Shown here: positions 33,243 to 42,000 of the stretch, in pieces | How positions within the stretch are numbered: position 1 is the stretch's first letter | How the letters are laid out: the number at the start of each line of letters is the position of its first letter | Source of the DNA: an uncultured Lachnospiraceae bacterium | Lineage (GTDB): Bacteria; Bacillota; Clostridia; Lachnospirales; Lachnospiraceae | Assembly (NCBI GenBank): GCA_947169935.1 | Contig: CAMVRS010000006.1 | Coordinates: forward strand, 1-53,364 | Direction: 5' to 3' | Length of the DNA stretch: 53,364 bases | Program-made: the position numbers and the translations under genes | The notes under the pieces: generated by a model | Told to the model about the DNA's origin: nothing | Databases searched by the model: none | Seen by the model: only the letters and a program-made list of their open reading frames with translations

Positions 33243-33365
33243 ATGAGAACAAGTGTTAAGTCAGTCAAAACCATGTGTATGTGTTGTTGCTGTCGAATGC
33301 TTAACTCCCAGGCAAGTAATATGGTCGGGCGTTTGGCTCATTTGTCATGCGTCCACATACAATAG
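33243..33365 (+). CDS. Cys-rich leader peptide, 40 aa (putative attenuation leader)
   Basis: The ORF begins 50 bp after the -10 box with AAAGGAG as ribosome site. Its peptide starts MRTSVKSVKT and then reads MCMCCCCRM, with five Cys codons and three Met codons within nine codons (33273-33299), and stops at TAG 33363. It has no signal peptide and no fitting modification enzyme nearby. The codons next to the Cys run (33304-33315) form one arm of a 12-bp pairing that competes with the downstream terminator. These are the marks of a ribosome-mediated attenuator sensing charged Cys-tRNA, and perhaps Met-tRNA. Confidence 0.7.
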   Translation: MRTSVKSVKTMCMCCCCRMLNSQASNMVGRLAHLSCVHIQ

Positions 33366-33426
33366 TCCGTCATTTCGGATATAGTGATGACCATTTGCCT
33401 GGGAGTAAGATCCCGGGCTTTTTTAT
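33304..33426 (+). promoter_or_regulatory. Attenuator: mutually exclusive antiterminator and terminator
   Basis: ACTCCCAGGCAA (33304-33315, inside the leader ORF) is perfectly complementary to TTGCCTGGGAGT (33395-33406), extended by ATGGTC/GACCAT (33321-33326 with 33389-33394). GCCTGGGA (33397-33404) instead pairs with TCCCGGGC (33411-33418), followed by TTTTTTAT, to form an intrinsic terminator. The two folds share the same strand. Stalling at the Cys codons would leave the 5' arm free and favour readthrough, but the leader's stop codon lies beyond this arm, so the exact logic needs testing. Confidence 0.7.
33397..33426 (+). terminator. Leader terminator of the uptake operon
   Basis: An 8-bp stem GCCTGGGA/TCCCGGGC with one G-T pair, 6-nt loop, and a run of T from 33419. 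It lies 146 bp before the first transporter gene. Confidence 0.8.
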
Positions 33427-33483
33427 GTCACGGGCCGGCATAAGAAAGTAAGACGGGAGATGTGATCAGGATAATTAAGAGGG

Positions 33484-33538
33484 AGTTCTGAGCGACAGTG
33501 AGGGACAAGAAAGATTCTTCGCTTCGCTCAGAATGACA
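33484..33538. repeat. Dispersed palindromic repeat (TTCTGAGCGA family)
   Basis: TTCTGAGCGA (33486-33495) and TCGCTCAGAA (33524-33533) form a perfect 10-bp inverted repeat, and GATTCTTCGCTTCGCTCAG within it resembles a repeat scattered through many unrelated bacterial genomes. It lies inside the 5' untranslated region of the lipoprotein gene. Confidence 0.6.
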
Positions 33539-33571
33539 GAGAAAAAAACCAGAAAAGAGAGGATAAAAACT

Positions 33572-35251
33572 ATGAAAAAGGGAATATTTAAATCGTTATT
33601 TGCAGGAATACTTACAGCAGGTTTAAGCCTGGGAGCACTTACAGGATGCGCTGAAGAGGGCTCTTTAGCAAATGAAGCAAACGCATCAAATACAGAGCCG
33701 GAGAACAGGGTATACAGGACACTGGATGAGATCAAGGCAGCAGGCAGCGTAAACATAGGAGTTTTCTCAGATAAGAATCCATTCGGATACGTTGATGAGA
33801 ACGGTGAGTATCAGGGATACGACGTTTACTTTGCAGAAAGGATCGGACAGGATCTGGGAGTAGATATCAATTATGTATCTACAGAAGCAGCCAGCAGAGT
33901 TGAGTATCTTGAGACCGGTAAAGTTGATATAGTACTTGCAAACTTTACCGTAACAGAAGAAAGAGCACAGAAAGTAGACTTTGCACTTCCTTATATGAAC
34001 GTAGCACTGGGCGTTGTATCACATGAAGACCGCGTGATCGACGACCTCAGCCAGATCACTGCAGACGATCAGGTGATCGTTATCTCCGGAACTACCGCAG
34101 AGACTTATCTGGAGAAGAATTATCCGGATATCAAACTTCAGAAGTTCGATACCTATGCAACAGCAAAGACTTCTTTTGAAAACGGTACCGGCGTTGCATG
34201 GGCAAATGATAACACAGAGGTTATCGCATATGCACTGGAGAATGCAGGTTATGTAGTAGGTATCCCTTCACTGGGCAGCCAGGACACCATCGCTCCTGCT
34301 GTATCAAAGGGCAACACCACACTTCTTAACTGGCTGAATGATGAGATAAAGGCACTTGGAAACGAAAACTTCTTCCATGCAGATTATGAAGCAACATTGC
34401 TTGATACCTATGGTAAGGATTATGAAGATACCCTGGTTGTTGAAGGCGGTGTGGTAGCAGGTGCAGCAGAAGATACAACGGCAGCAGTTCCCGAAGTGAG
34501 CGATATCGTAGCAGGTAACGGCGAGACCATTAAGATCGCAGCATCCGCAACACCTCACGCAGAGATACTTGCAGAAGCAGCCGGCATACTTGAAACCTAT
34601 GGTTACGAACTGGACATAGTAGAATTTGATGATTACGTACAGCCCAATCTGGTAGTAGAATCCGGTGAGTTTGATGCAAACTATTTCCAGCACATTCCTT
34701 ATCTTGACAGCTTCAATGCAGAGCAGGGTACACATCTTGTAAATGCTGGCGGCATCCACTATGAGCCCTTCGGTATCTATCCCGGAAAGAAAGCAAGCCT
34801 TTCCGATATAGCAGACGGCGATTCCATAGCAGTACCCAATGATACCACCAACGAAGCAAGAGCATTACTTCTCCTTCAGGACAACGGACTGCTTAAGTTA
34901 AAGGATGGAGCAGGCCTTACCGCTACAGTAAACGATATAGTAGAGAATCCTTACAACATCAAGTTTGTAGAGCTGGAAGCAGCACAGGTAGCTAGAGTCG
35001 TAAAAGAAGTGGAATTCGTGGTACTCAACGGAAACTACGCACTTGAAGCAGGCTACTCTGTCGGCAGGGATTCGATAGCATACGAGGCAAGTGATTCCGT
35101 AGCAGCAAAGACCTACGTTAACATCATTGCAGTAAAAGAAGGAAATGAGAACAGCGATAAGATAAAGGCTCTGGTAAATGTATTAAGATCCGATGACATC
35201 AAAAAATTCATAGAAGACAATTATGATGGAGCGGTTGTTTTCTTCGAATAA
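33572..35251 (+). CDS. Fused dual substrate-binding lipoprotein (polar amino acid type + MetQ type)
   Basis: From ATG 33572 (GAGAGGA site) the protein has 559 residues, twice the usual size. The lipobox is LTGC with Cys 26. Residues ~45-290 are a polar-amino-acid/cystine-type binding domain (NIGVFSDKNPFGYVDENGEYQGYDV...ANFTVTEERAQKVDFALPYM). A short Ala/Glu linker follows, then a MetQ/NlpA domain from ~320 (IKIAASATPHAEILAEAAGI...FDANYFQHIPYLDSFN). The operon encodes both matching transporters, so one lipoprotein may feed two ABC systems. The start 39 bases earlier has no ribosome site. Substrates, by analogy, are cystine and methionine. Confidence 0.85.
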   Translation: MKKGIFKSLFAGILTAGLSLGALTGCAEEGSLANEANASNTEPENRVYRTLDEIKAAGSVNIGVFSDKNPFGYVDENGEYQGYDVYFAERIGQDLGVDINYVSTEAASRVEYLETGKVDIVLANFTVTEERAQKVDFALPYMNVALGVVSHEDRVIDDLSQITADDQVIVISGTTAETYLEKNYPDIKLQKFDTYATAKTSFENGTGVAWANDNTEVIAYALENAGYVVGIPSLGSQDTIAPAVSKGNTTLLNWLNDEIKALGNENFFHADYEATLLDTYGKDYEDTLVVEGGVVAGAAEDTTAAVPEVSDIVAGNGETIKIAASATPHAEILAEAAGILETYGYELDIVEFDDYVQPNLVVESGEFDANYFQHIPYLDSFNAEQGTHLVNAGGIHYEPFGIYPGKKASLSDIADGDSIAVPNDTTNEARALLLLQDNGLLKLKDGAGLTATVNDIVENPYNIKFVELEAAQVARVVKEVEFVVLNGNYALEAGYSVGRDSIAYEASDSVAAKTYVNIIAVKEGNENSDKIKALVNVLRSDDIKKFIEDNYDGAVVFFE

Positions 35252-35273
35252 ATTTCTTCCTTATGAGATGTTT

Positions 35274-35297
35274 GGGAGGGCCCTTAAAAGCCCTCCC
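35274..35297 (+). promoter_or_regulatory. Intercistronic hairpin between the lipoprotein and MetN genes
   Basis: GGGAGGGC and GCCCTCCC form a perfect 8-bp GC-rich stem with an 8-nt loop, without a good U tract. It probably stabilises the lipoprotein mRNA or gives partial termination, so the binding protein is made in excess over the transporters. Confidence 0.6.
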
Positions 35298-35325
35298 GAA
35301 TGCGTTTTAAAGAGAGGTATTGCAT

Positions 35326-36342
35326 ATGAGTGAGATAGAGATAAAAGAGCTTACTAAAAGATTTCAGCTAAAAGAGCATACAGTGACGGCATTGGATCAT
35401 ATAAACCTCTCGATCGAGAAGGGTGATATCTTTGGAATAATAGGCATGTCTGGTGCGGGAAAGAGCACACTGGTCAGATCCATCAATTATCTTGAGCAGC
35501 CCACCGAAGGACAGGTGCTGATAGACGGAGTTGATCTGGCAGGTCTCAGTGAAAAAGAGCTCAGAAAAAAGAGAAGCGAGATAGGAATGATCTTCCAGGG
35601 TTTTAACCTGCTGGAGCAGAAGAATGTGATCGACAATATATGCTTCCCCCTGGAGATAGCCGGACATAAGAAAAAGGCAGCAAGGGAAAAAGCGCGGGAG
35701 CTGTTAAAAACAGTCAATCTGGAAGAGAAGGAAAAAGCTTATCCTTCACAGTTATCCGGAGGACAGAAGCAGAGAGTTGCGATAGCCAGAGCATTGGCGA
35801 CCAATCCTAAGATACTGCTCTGTGATGAAGCGACCAGTGCACTGGATCCCCAGACCACGGAATCCATACTGCAGCTGCTCAAGGACATCAATGAAAAATA
35901 CGGCATAACGATCGTGATAATCACACACCAGATGTCGGTTGTTACCAGGATATGCAAGAAAGTAGCGATCATTGAGAACGGTGTCCTGGTTGAAAAGGGA
36001 GCTGTTGACGAAGTGTTTGAAGATCCCAAATCCGAGGCTGCCAGGGAATTGATATTTGAAAAGAAAAACGATTATCTGCCGGTAAACGATCTTAAGGCTG
36101 ATAAGAACATAAGGATAGTATTTTCCGATAATTCTTCCTACGAGCCTCTGGTTGCAAATCTGATATTAAACTTCGGAAAACCGGTGAACATACTTAAGGC
36201 TGATACGAAAAATGTGGGCGGAAAGGCAAGAGGAGAAATGATACTGGGACTGCCTGAAGGAGAGGATCTTCAGAGCAGGATGATCGACTGGATAGAGGAG
36301 AGAGGATTAAGCGTAACGGAGGTGAAGGAAGATGTTCGATGA
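35326..36342 (+). CDS. metN: Methionine ABC transporter ATP-binding protein MetN
   Basis: From ATG 35326 (TTG six bases earlier is less likely) the protein has about 338 residues. It has Walker A GMSGAGKST, Q-loop IFQGFNLL, signature LSGGQKQRVAIARAL, Walker B ILLCDEATSALD and the H-loop in ITHQMSVV. The last ~80 residues (IRIVFSDNSSYEPLVANLI...GEMILGLPEGEDL) are the NIL domain, the regulatory methionine-binding domain that defines MetN. Its 3' end overlaps metI by 11 bp. Confidence 0.9.
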   Translation: MSEIEIKELTKRFQLKEHTVTALDHINLSIEKGDIFGIIGMSGAGKSTLVRSINYLEQPTEGQVLIDGVDLAGLSEKELRKKRSEIGMIFQGFNLLEQKNVIDNICFPLEIAGHKKKAAREKARELLKTVNLEEKEKAYPSQLSGGQKQRVAIARALATNPKILLCDEATSALDPQTTESILQLLKDINEKYGITIVIITHQMSVVTRICKKVAIIENGVLVEKGAVDEVFEDPKSEAARELIFEKKNDYLPVNDLKADKNIRIVFSDNSSYEPLVANLILNFGKPVNILKADTKNVGGKARGEMILGLPEGEDLQSRMIDWIEERGLSVTEVKEDVR

Positions 36343-36994
36343 AAAGATAGTTGAAATGATCCTTGTGGGAATAAAAGATACCTTATATATGACACTGGTT
36401 TCCACTGCCTTCGGTTATGTTCTGGGTCTTCCTCTTGGAATAATACTGAATGTAACGCGTAAGGACGGGCTCAAGCCCAATAGAGTAATATACGGTATCG
36501 GGGATTTTATCTGCAACATCGTACGAAGTGTCCCCTTTCTGATACTGCTTATATTGCTGATACCCTTCACCAGGTTAGTGGTGGGCCAGAGTTACGGATC
36601 TACGGCTACGATAGTGCCTCTGGTTATCTGCGCAGCCCCCTATATCGCAAGAGTGGTTGAGGCTTCGCTGAATGAAGTGGACGCCGGCGTTATCGAGGCT
36701 GCAAGGGCAATGGGTGCCAGCAATCTGCAGATAATACTTAAGGTGATGCTGGTGGAAGCAAGAGTATCTTTATTAAATGGCGTTACCATCACTACAGGTA
36801 TATTGCTGGGATATTCAGCGATGAGCGGTACCGTAGGCGGTGGCGGACTGGGAGACATAGCGGTAAGATACGGATATTACAGATGGCAGACCGGGATCAT
36901 GATAGTTACGGTATTGTTACTGATCCTGATCTTTCAGATAATACAGCATCTGGGATCGGGTTTTGCGAGACATATAGATCACAGAAAACGATAG
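36332..36994 (+). CDS. metI: Methionine ABC transporter permease MetI
   Basis: The 220-residue membrane protein has about five helices and the EAA-type loop (EAARAMGASNLQIILKVML) that contacts the ATPase, with GTVGGGGLGDIAVRYGY typical of MetI. It overlaps metN and lies 9 bp before the next permease gene. It works with MetN and the MetQ half of the fused lipoprotein. Confidence 0.9.
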   Translation: MFDEKIVEMILVGIKDTLYMTLVSTAFGYVLGLPLGIILNVTRKDGLKPNRVIYGIGDFICNIVRSVPFLILLILLIPFTRLVVGQSYGSTATIVPLVICAAPYIARVVEASLNEVDAGVIEAARAMGASNLQIILKVMLVEARVSLLNGVTITTGILLGYSAMSGTVGGGGLGDIAVRYGYYRWQTGIMIVTVLLLILIFQIIQHLGSGFARHIDHRKR

Positions 36995-37003
36995 GATAAT
37001 TTT

Positions 37004-37678
37004 ATGGACACAGGGGTCATTACATCATACATCCCCATATTTGCAAAAGCTTTTCTGCTGACTTTGAAGATCGGCTGGATAGGCGTGGCGCTGGCTTTTG
37101 TTACCGGTATTGCAGGAGCATTTACACTGTACTTTAAAATACCCTTATTATCGGCAGCAGTTAAGTGCTATGTGGAACTGTTCCGCAATACTCCGCTGCT
37201 GGTACAGCTTTTCTTTATATACTACGGACTGCCTGTACTGGGATTTAAGATAAGCGCGGAAGTATGCGGCGCTGTAGGTCTTGGGCTTCTGGGCGGAAGC
37301 TACATGACAGAGAGTATAAGAAGCGGACTTGATGCGGTACCAAAGATACAGATGGAGAGTGCTGCATCCCTTGGACTCAGCAGATCCCAGACCTTTATGT
37401 CGGTGATACTTCCCCAGGCTTTTACCATAAGTGTTCCGGGGCTGGTGGCAAATGTTATCTTTCTTTTAAAAGAGACCAGCGTATTTTCTGCCATAAGCCT
37501 GATGGATCTGATGTTCACCGCAAAAGACCTGATAGGACTTTACTACAACACTACAGAGAGTCTTTTCCTGCTGGTGCTTTTCTATATTGCTATGCTGTTA
37601 CCTGTATCTTTTGCCGGCAGCGTTATAGAGAAGAAGATGAGATCAAAGATGTTCGGAGGCAGGGATGATGGGATTTGA
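37004..37678 (+). CDS. Polar amino acid (cystine-type) ABC permease 1
   Basis: The 224-residue protein has the His/Glu/Gln/Arg permease features VELFRNTPLLVQLFFIYYGLP and MESAASLGLSRSQTFMSVILPQA (EAA loop). It belongs to a different permease family than MetI. The next permease gene overlaps its stop by about 14 bp, so the two form a heterodimer. The transported amino acid cannot be told from sequence; cystine is suggested by the Cys-rich leader. Confidence 0.85.
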   Translation: MDTGVITSYIPIFAKAFLLTLKIGWIGVALAFVTGIAGAFTLYFKIPLLSAAVKCYVELFRNTPLLVQLFFIYYGLPVLGFKISAEVCGAVGLGLLGGSYMTESIRSGLDAVPKIQMESAASLGLSRSQTFMSVILPQAFTISVPGLVANVIFLLKETSVFSAISLMDLMFTAKDLIGLYYNTTESLFLLVLFYIAMLLPVSFAGSVIEKKMRSKMFGGRDDGI

Positions 37679-38333
37679 GGTTATATTCAAAGGGAAAAAT
37701 TTCATAAGACTTCTTGAAGGCCTGGGAGTGGCGCTTAAGATAAGCCTGGTATCCGTGATCATCAGTATAGTGCTTGGCATGATAGTGGGCATGATAATGA
37801 CACTTAAGAATCCTGTTATCAGGGCGGTATCAAGGATCTATCTTGAGATAGTAAGGATCATGCCTCAGATGGTACTGCTGTTTATCGTGTTCTTTGGCTT
37901 TACCAAGATGACCGGACGTAATATATCTGCAGAGCTTTCATCCGTGATAGTATTCTCCTTCTGGGGAACAGCGGAGATGGCGGATCTGGTGAGAGGATGT
38001 CTTACGAGCATACCAAAGATACAGTATGAGAGCAGCAAGGCGCTGGGGCTTTCCCGGCTGCAGACTTATGTGTATGTAATAATCCCGCAGATCATAAGAA
38101 GGCTTATACCCCTTTCCATCAATCTTATAACCAGGATGATAAAGACTACCAGTCTGATAATGATGATAGGGATCGTGGAAGTTTTAAAAGTGGGGCAGCA
38201 GATAATAGAGGCCAACAGAAAGAGCTCGCCCCATGCAGCCTTCGGAGTGTTTGCTGTAGTGTTTCTCCTGTATTTCCTGGCATGCTGGCCCATCAGCCGA
38301 TTAGCGGGGTATCTGGAGAGAAAATGGACGTAA
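37665..38333 (+). CDS. Polar amino acid (cystine-type) ABC permease 2
   Basis: The 222-residue protein is a second permease of the same family: YLEIVRIMPQMVLLFIVFFG and YESSKALGLSRLQTYVYVIIPQ. It carries PQM in place of the usual TPLL before the loop. It begins inside the end of permease 1. With that protein and the ATPase encoded at 38362 it makes the second transporter, fed by the N-terminal half of the fused lipoprotein. Confidence 0.85.
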   Translation: MMGFEVIFKGKNFIRLLEGLGVALKISLVSVIISIVLGMIVGMIMTLKNPVIRAVSRIYLEIVRIMPQMVLLFIVFFGFTKMTGRNISAELSSVIVFSFWGTAEMADLVRGCLTSIPKIQYESSKALGLSRLQTYVYVIIPQIIRRLIPLSINLITRMIKTTSLIMMIGIVEVLKVGQQIIEANRKSSPHAAFGVFAVVFLLYFLACWPISRLAGYLERKWT

Positions 38334-38361
38334 AAGATCAATAAAGAATTGGAGGCTGACA

Positions 38362-39063
38362 ATGGATGAAATTTTAAAGATAGAACACCTTACCAAAAAA
38401 TATGATGATATCACTGTTCTTAACGACATAAGCCTCACCGTAAAAAAAGGCGAGGTCCTTGTGATCGTTGGCCCCTCAGGCTGCGGTAAGAGTACCCTGC
38501 TACGCTGCATTAACAACCTGGAGGATATACAGGACGGGAAGGTGAACATTGAAGGAAAGACCGGCATGGTATTCCAAAGCTATGAGCTGTTCCCGCATAT
38601 GACTGTTTTGCAGAACCTGATGCTGGCGCCTGTAAAAGTACAGAAGCGCAAAAAGGATGAAGTGAAAAAAGAAGCGGAGCAGCTACTTGAGAGAGTAGGT
38701 CTTTCATCAAAGAAAGATAATTATCCCGCGCAGTTATCCGGCGGACAGAAACAGAGAGTCGCAATAGTGCGTGCGCTGATAATGCATCCGGAGGTATTAT
38801 TATTTGATGAGGTGACGGCCGCTCTTGATCCCGAGATGGTAAGGGAAGTGCTGGATGTTATACTTGATCTGGCAAAGCAGGATAAGACCATGCTGATAGT
38901 AACCCATGAAATGGCTTTTGCAAGGGCTATCGCAGACCGCGTTATCTTTCTTGAGGGCGGATCGATAATAGAAGATACTACTCCGGCAGAGTTCTTTGAT
39001 GCTCCCCGTTCAGAGCGCGCTAAGAGTTTCCTCCGTACCTTCGAATTTGAAAAAGTACATTAG
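38362..39063 (+). CDS. Polar amino acid ABC transporter ATP-binding protein
   Basis: The 233-residue protein shows Walker A GPSGCGKST, Q-loop VFQSYELFP, signature LSGGQKQRVAIVRAL and Walker B VLLFDEVTAALD. It lacks the NIL domain and matches the GlnQ/TcyN type that pairs with the two polar amino acid permeases just upstream. A GGAGG ribosome site precedes it. Its stop overlaps by 4 bp the stop end of the convergent hybrid kinase gene, and no terminator is seen there. Confidence 0.9.
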   Translation: MDEILKIEHLTKKYDDITVLNDISLTVKKGEVLVIVGPSGCGKSTLLRCINNLEDIQDGKVNIEGKTGMVFQSYELFPHMTVLQNLMLAPVKVQKRKKDEVKKEAEQLLERVGLSSKKDNYPAQLSGGQKQRVAIVRALIMHPEVLLFDEVTAALDPEMVREVLDVILDLAKQDKTMLIVTHEMAFARAIADRVIFLEGGSIIEDTTPAEFFDAPRSERAKSFLRTFEFEKVH

Positions 39064-42000
39064 TTATCATCTTCTCCTGAGGGGGCAAACTCCAGTATAT
39101 CATCATCGTCATCATCATCTGATATATCCAGATTTGTCTTGATGATGGATACTATCTCCGAATACATCTTCATGGCATCTTCATGACCTTCGTTTATAAC
39201 GGCTTCATCATTCGCGAGAGCAGCGGCCTCCAGCTTTGCGGCCAGGGCGGAAAGTTCTGCGGCGCCTATGGTCTTGGAAGTGCTCTTTAACGAATGTACG
39301 CATATGCTGTAATCTGCCCAGTCTTTACGCTCATAAAAGTCTTTTATGTTTTTGCTTCGTGTATCATATTCAGAAGCATAACCTGCAAGTATATCCAGAT
39401 AAGCATCTTCTGTATTTCCACAGAAACCGATACCGCCGGCCGTATCCAGACCCGCTTTCTTTAGTGCGGCTATAAGAGGATTTTCAGGAACAGCGGTTTT
39501 TGCCGCCGGTTTTACGGCGGGGGTGTCTGCAGCTTTCTTTATCTTTTCCTTGGGCAGATAGTTGAGCAGTGCCCGTTCTAAGGATTTGCTGTCGATAGGT
39601 TTGGTAAGATAATCGGTAAAACCTTCTGATATGTATTTTTCTCTGGCACCTCTTATGGCGTCGGCAGTAAGACAGATAACGGGAGTCTTTTCGTTCATCC
39701 TGTTTTCAAGCTCTCTTATCTTTTCAAGTGCCTGTGTACCGTTCATGCCGGGCATACGCTGATCCATCAGTATCAGATCATAGGCGTTCTTTTCCGCAAG
39801 GTTTATGGCTTCTGCGCCACCGGTGGCTGTATCTATCTGTATCATAGTTTTCTTTAACAGATTTACAGCTACTGTCAGGTTCATCTTTGTATCATCTACG
39901 ATAAGCAGGCGTGCATCGGGAGCATGGAAAGCTTCTTTATAAGCCTCAAAATGCTCATCATCGGCTGTGGGCATCTTATAATCGCCCAGAGGTTCGCTGT
40001 TGCAGATATCCTGCCACAACTCAAAGGAAAATACAGAGCCCACTCCGTAAATGCTGCTTACTTTTAACTCGCTGTTCATCAGCTTTAACAGGCTGGTGGT
40101 TATTGATATTCCCAGGCCCGTGCCTTCGATATTACGGTTACGTACCTCATCAAGACGTTCAAAGGATTCAAACAGACGGTCCATATCGCTCTCTTTTATA
40201 CCTATTCCGGTATCCTTTACTTCTACATAGATGAGAGCTCTGCTGTTTTCTTTTTCACGCAGTTTCATGTTCAGGGTTACGGAGCCGGTCTGGGTGTATT
40301 TTACTGCGTTGGTGAGCAGGTTTAAGATTACCTGGTTTATGCGCGTATCATCACCATGAAGTTCCGAAGGGATATCCGGATCTATATCAACGGTAAATTC
40401 CAGACCTTTTGCAGAAGCACGGTCGTGTATGGAATTGATCAGGTAGGTGATCAGTGAGCTGACGCTGTAGTCTACGGGCACTATCTCCATCTTGCCGTCT
40501 TCTATCTTTGAAAAGTCCAGTATGCTGTTGATAAGCTGTAGCAGATTTTTGCCGGAGATATCGATATTCTTTGAATATTCCAGCAGATTTTTGTCATCTG
40601 CTTCACGCAGTATCATCTCATTCATGCCCAGGATGGCGTTGATGGGCGTACGTATCTCGTGGGACATATCTGCCAGGAATTTGCTTTTTGCTTTATTAGC
40701 TTCATCCGCGGAGAGTTTTTCAAGGCGCAGTACTTCTGCCTCATATTCCTGCTTTTGCCGGCTGGCGCTCATCTCTTCCATCTTCCGGCTGCTGGCCTGC
40801 TCGTTCATGTAACCCATGTAGTAGAAGAAGGTAATGAGCGAGAAGATCAGCAGTGATACCAGTATGTTAAAGGTAAGCTGGGAATAAACGGTTTCAAAAA
40901 GATCCGAATTGCTGACAACTATCACCACATACCACTGGTCCATTACCTGGTCTATGAACAGCGTTGAGGTTTCATCAAGAACGTCTGTTTCAAAGTTTCC
41001 GTTTTTATTGGTGGTAATGGTTTCAAAAAGCTCATCACCGTAAATATCCCGGAAATTCTGTCCATAGAGCTCCCTGTCTTTATGCGCAACTATAAAGCCG
41101 TCTTCGTTGACTATCATCGCATAACCTTTACCGCCTACGGAAACTTCTTCCGTGATATCCTGGATGTAGTTTACGATGACGTCCAGGGAAGTTACATTAC
41201 GTTCATGATAGTCGCCGGCGCTTTTGCCGTCGGGCAAAAGCCTGGTGATGGTGATGACTACAGACTGGGTTTGGGCATCTACATAAGGCGATACCAATAT
41301 AGTTTTTCCGTTACCGTCTACTGCAGCTTTATACCAGTCTCTTTCTTCAACCACATAATCGGCGGGTGGTTCCCAGCCCAGACCATCCATGTATTCTCCG
41401 TTTATATATGCATACAGACCGGTGAAGTTTTCATCCAGATTATCCTTCTGCATGGTGGTCTGATCAAGTATGAAGCTTAAGATCTTTTCCTGGGGTTCCC
41501 TGTTTTTGACCATCAGCTCAACGGAATCTGCGGTGACTTTAAGGGTGGAGATAGCCTTTGTAAGATAGTTTTCAAGATCGGTAGCTGTATTTGCAGCCCT
41601 GTCAACGCCTGAATCATAAAGCGCCGATATCGAAGCGCGGTATAAGGTTATGGAATTATACACGACAGTAAATACCATGAGCACCAGGGTGATCAGTATG
41701 GTGAATATCAGATTGAACTTGCTGCGGCGGGTATATTTGTTTTTCTGCTCATCATTCTTGTCGGGCTTATACTTTGAAGCGATCAGGTATATGACCGCAA
41801 GTATGAGGCAGGAAAGAAATATCGATATCAGGAAAAGAACGACGGCTATTATGCCGTAAACATTGTCGTCGCTGCTTTCGGGAAGAGATCTTTTCATCCA
41901 GAACGCGATATAGAAACCGCCGGCGCTGCATATTATAACGATCAGGGATACTATTACCTGCAGTGCGATATGCGTCTTTATCTCTGACGCATCCTTTTCC

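Noticed and set aside
33243..33365. Cys-rich leader as a RiPP precursor
   Set aside because: No modification enzyme, protease or exporter is nearby, and the Cys codons adjoin an attenuator arm.
33243..33426. T-box or SAM riboswitch ahead of the uptake operon
   Set aside because: No T-box sequence (AGGGTGGNACC-like) or SAM riboswitch core is seen. The Cys-rich reading frame and the competing hairpins explain the region better.
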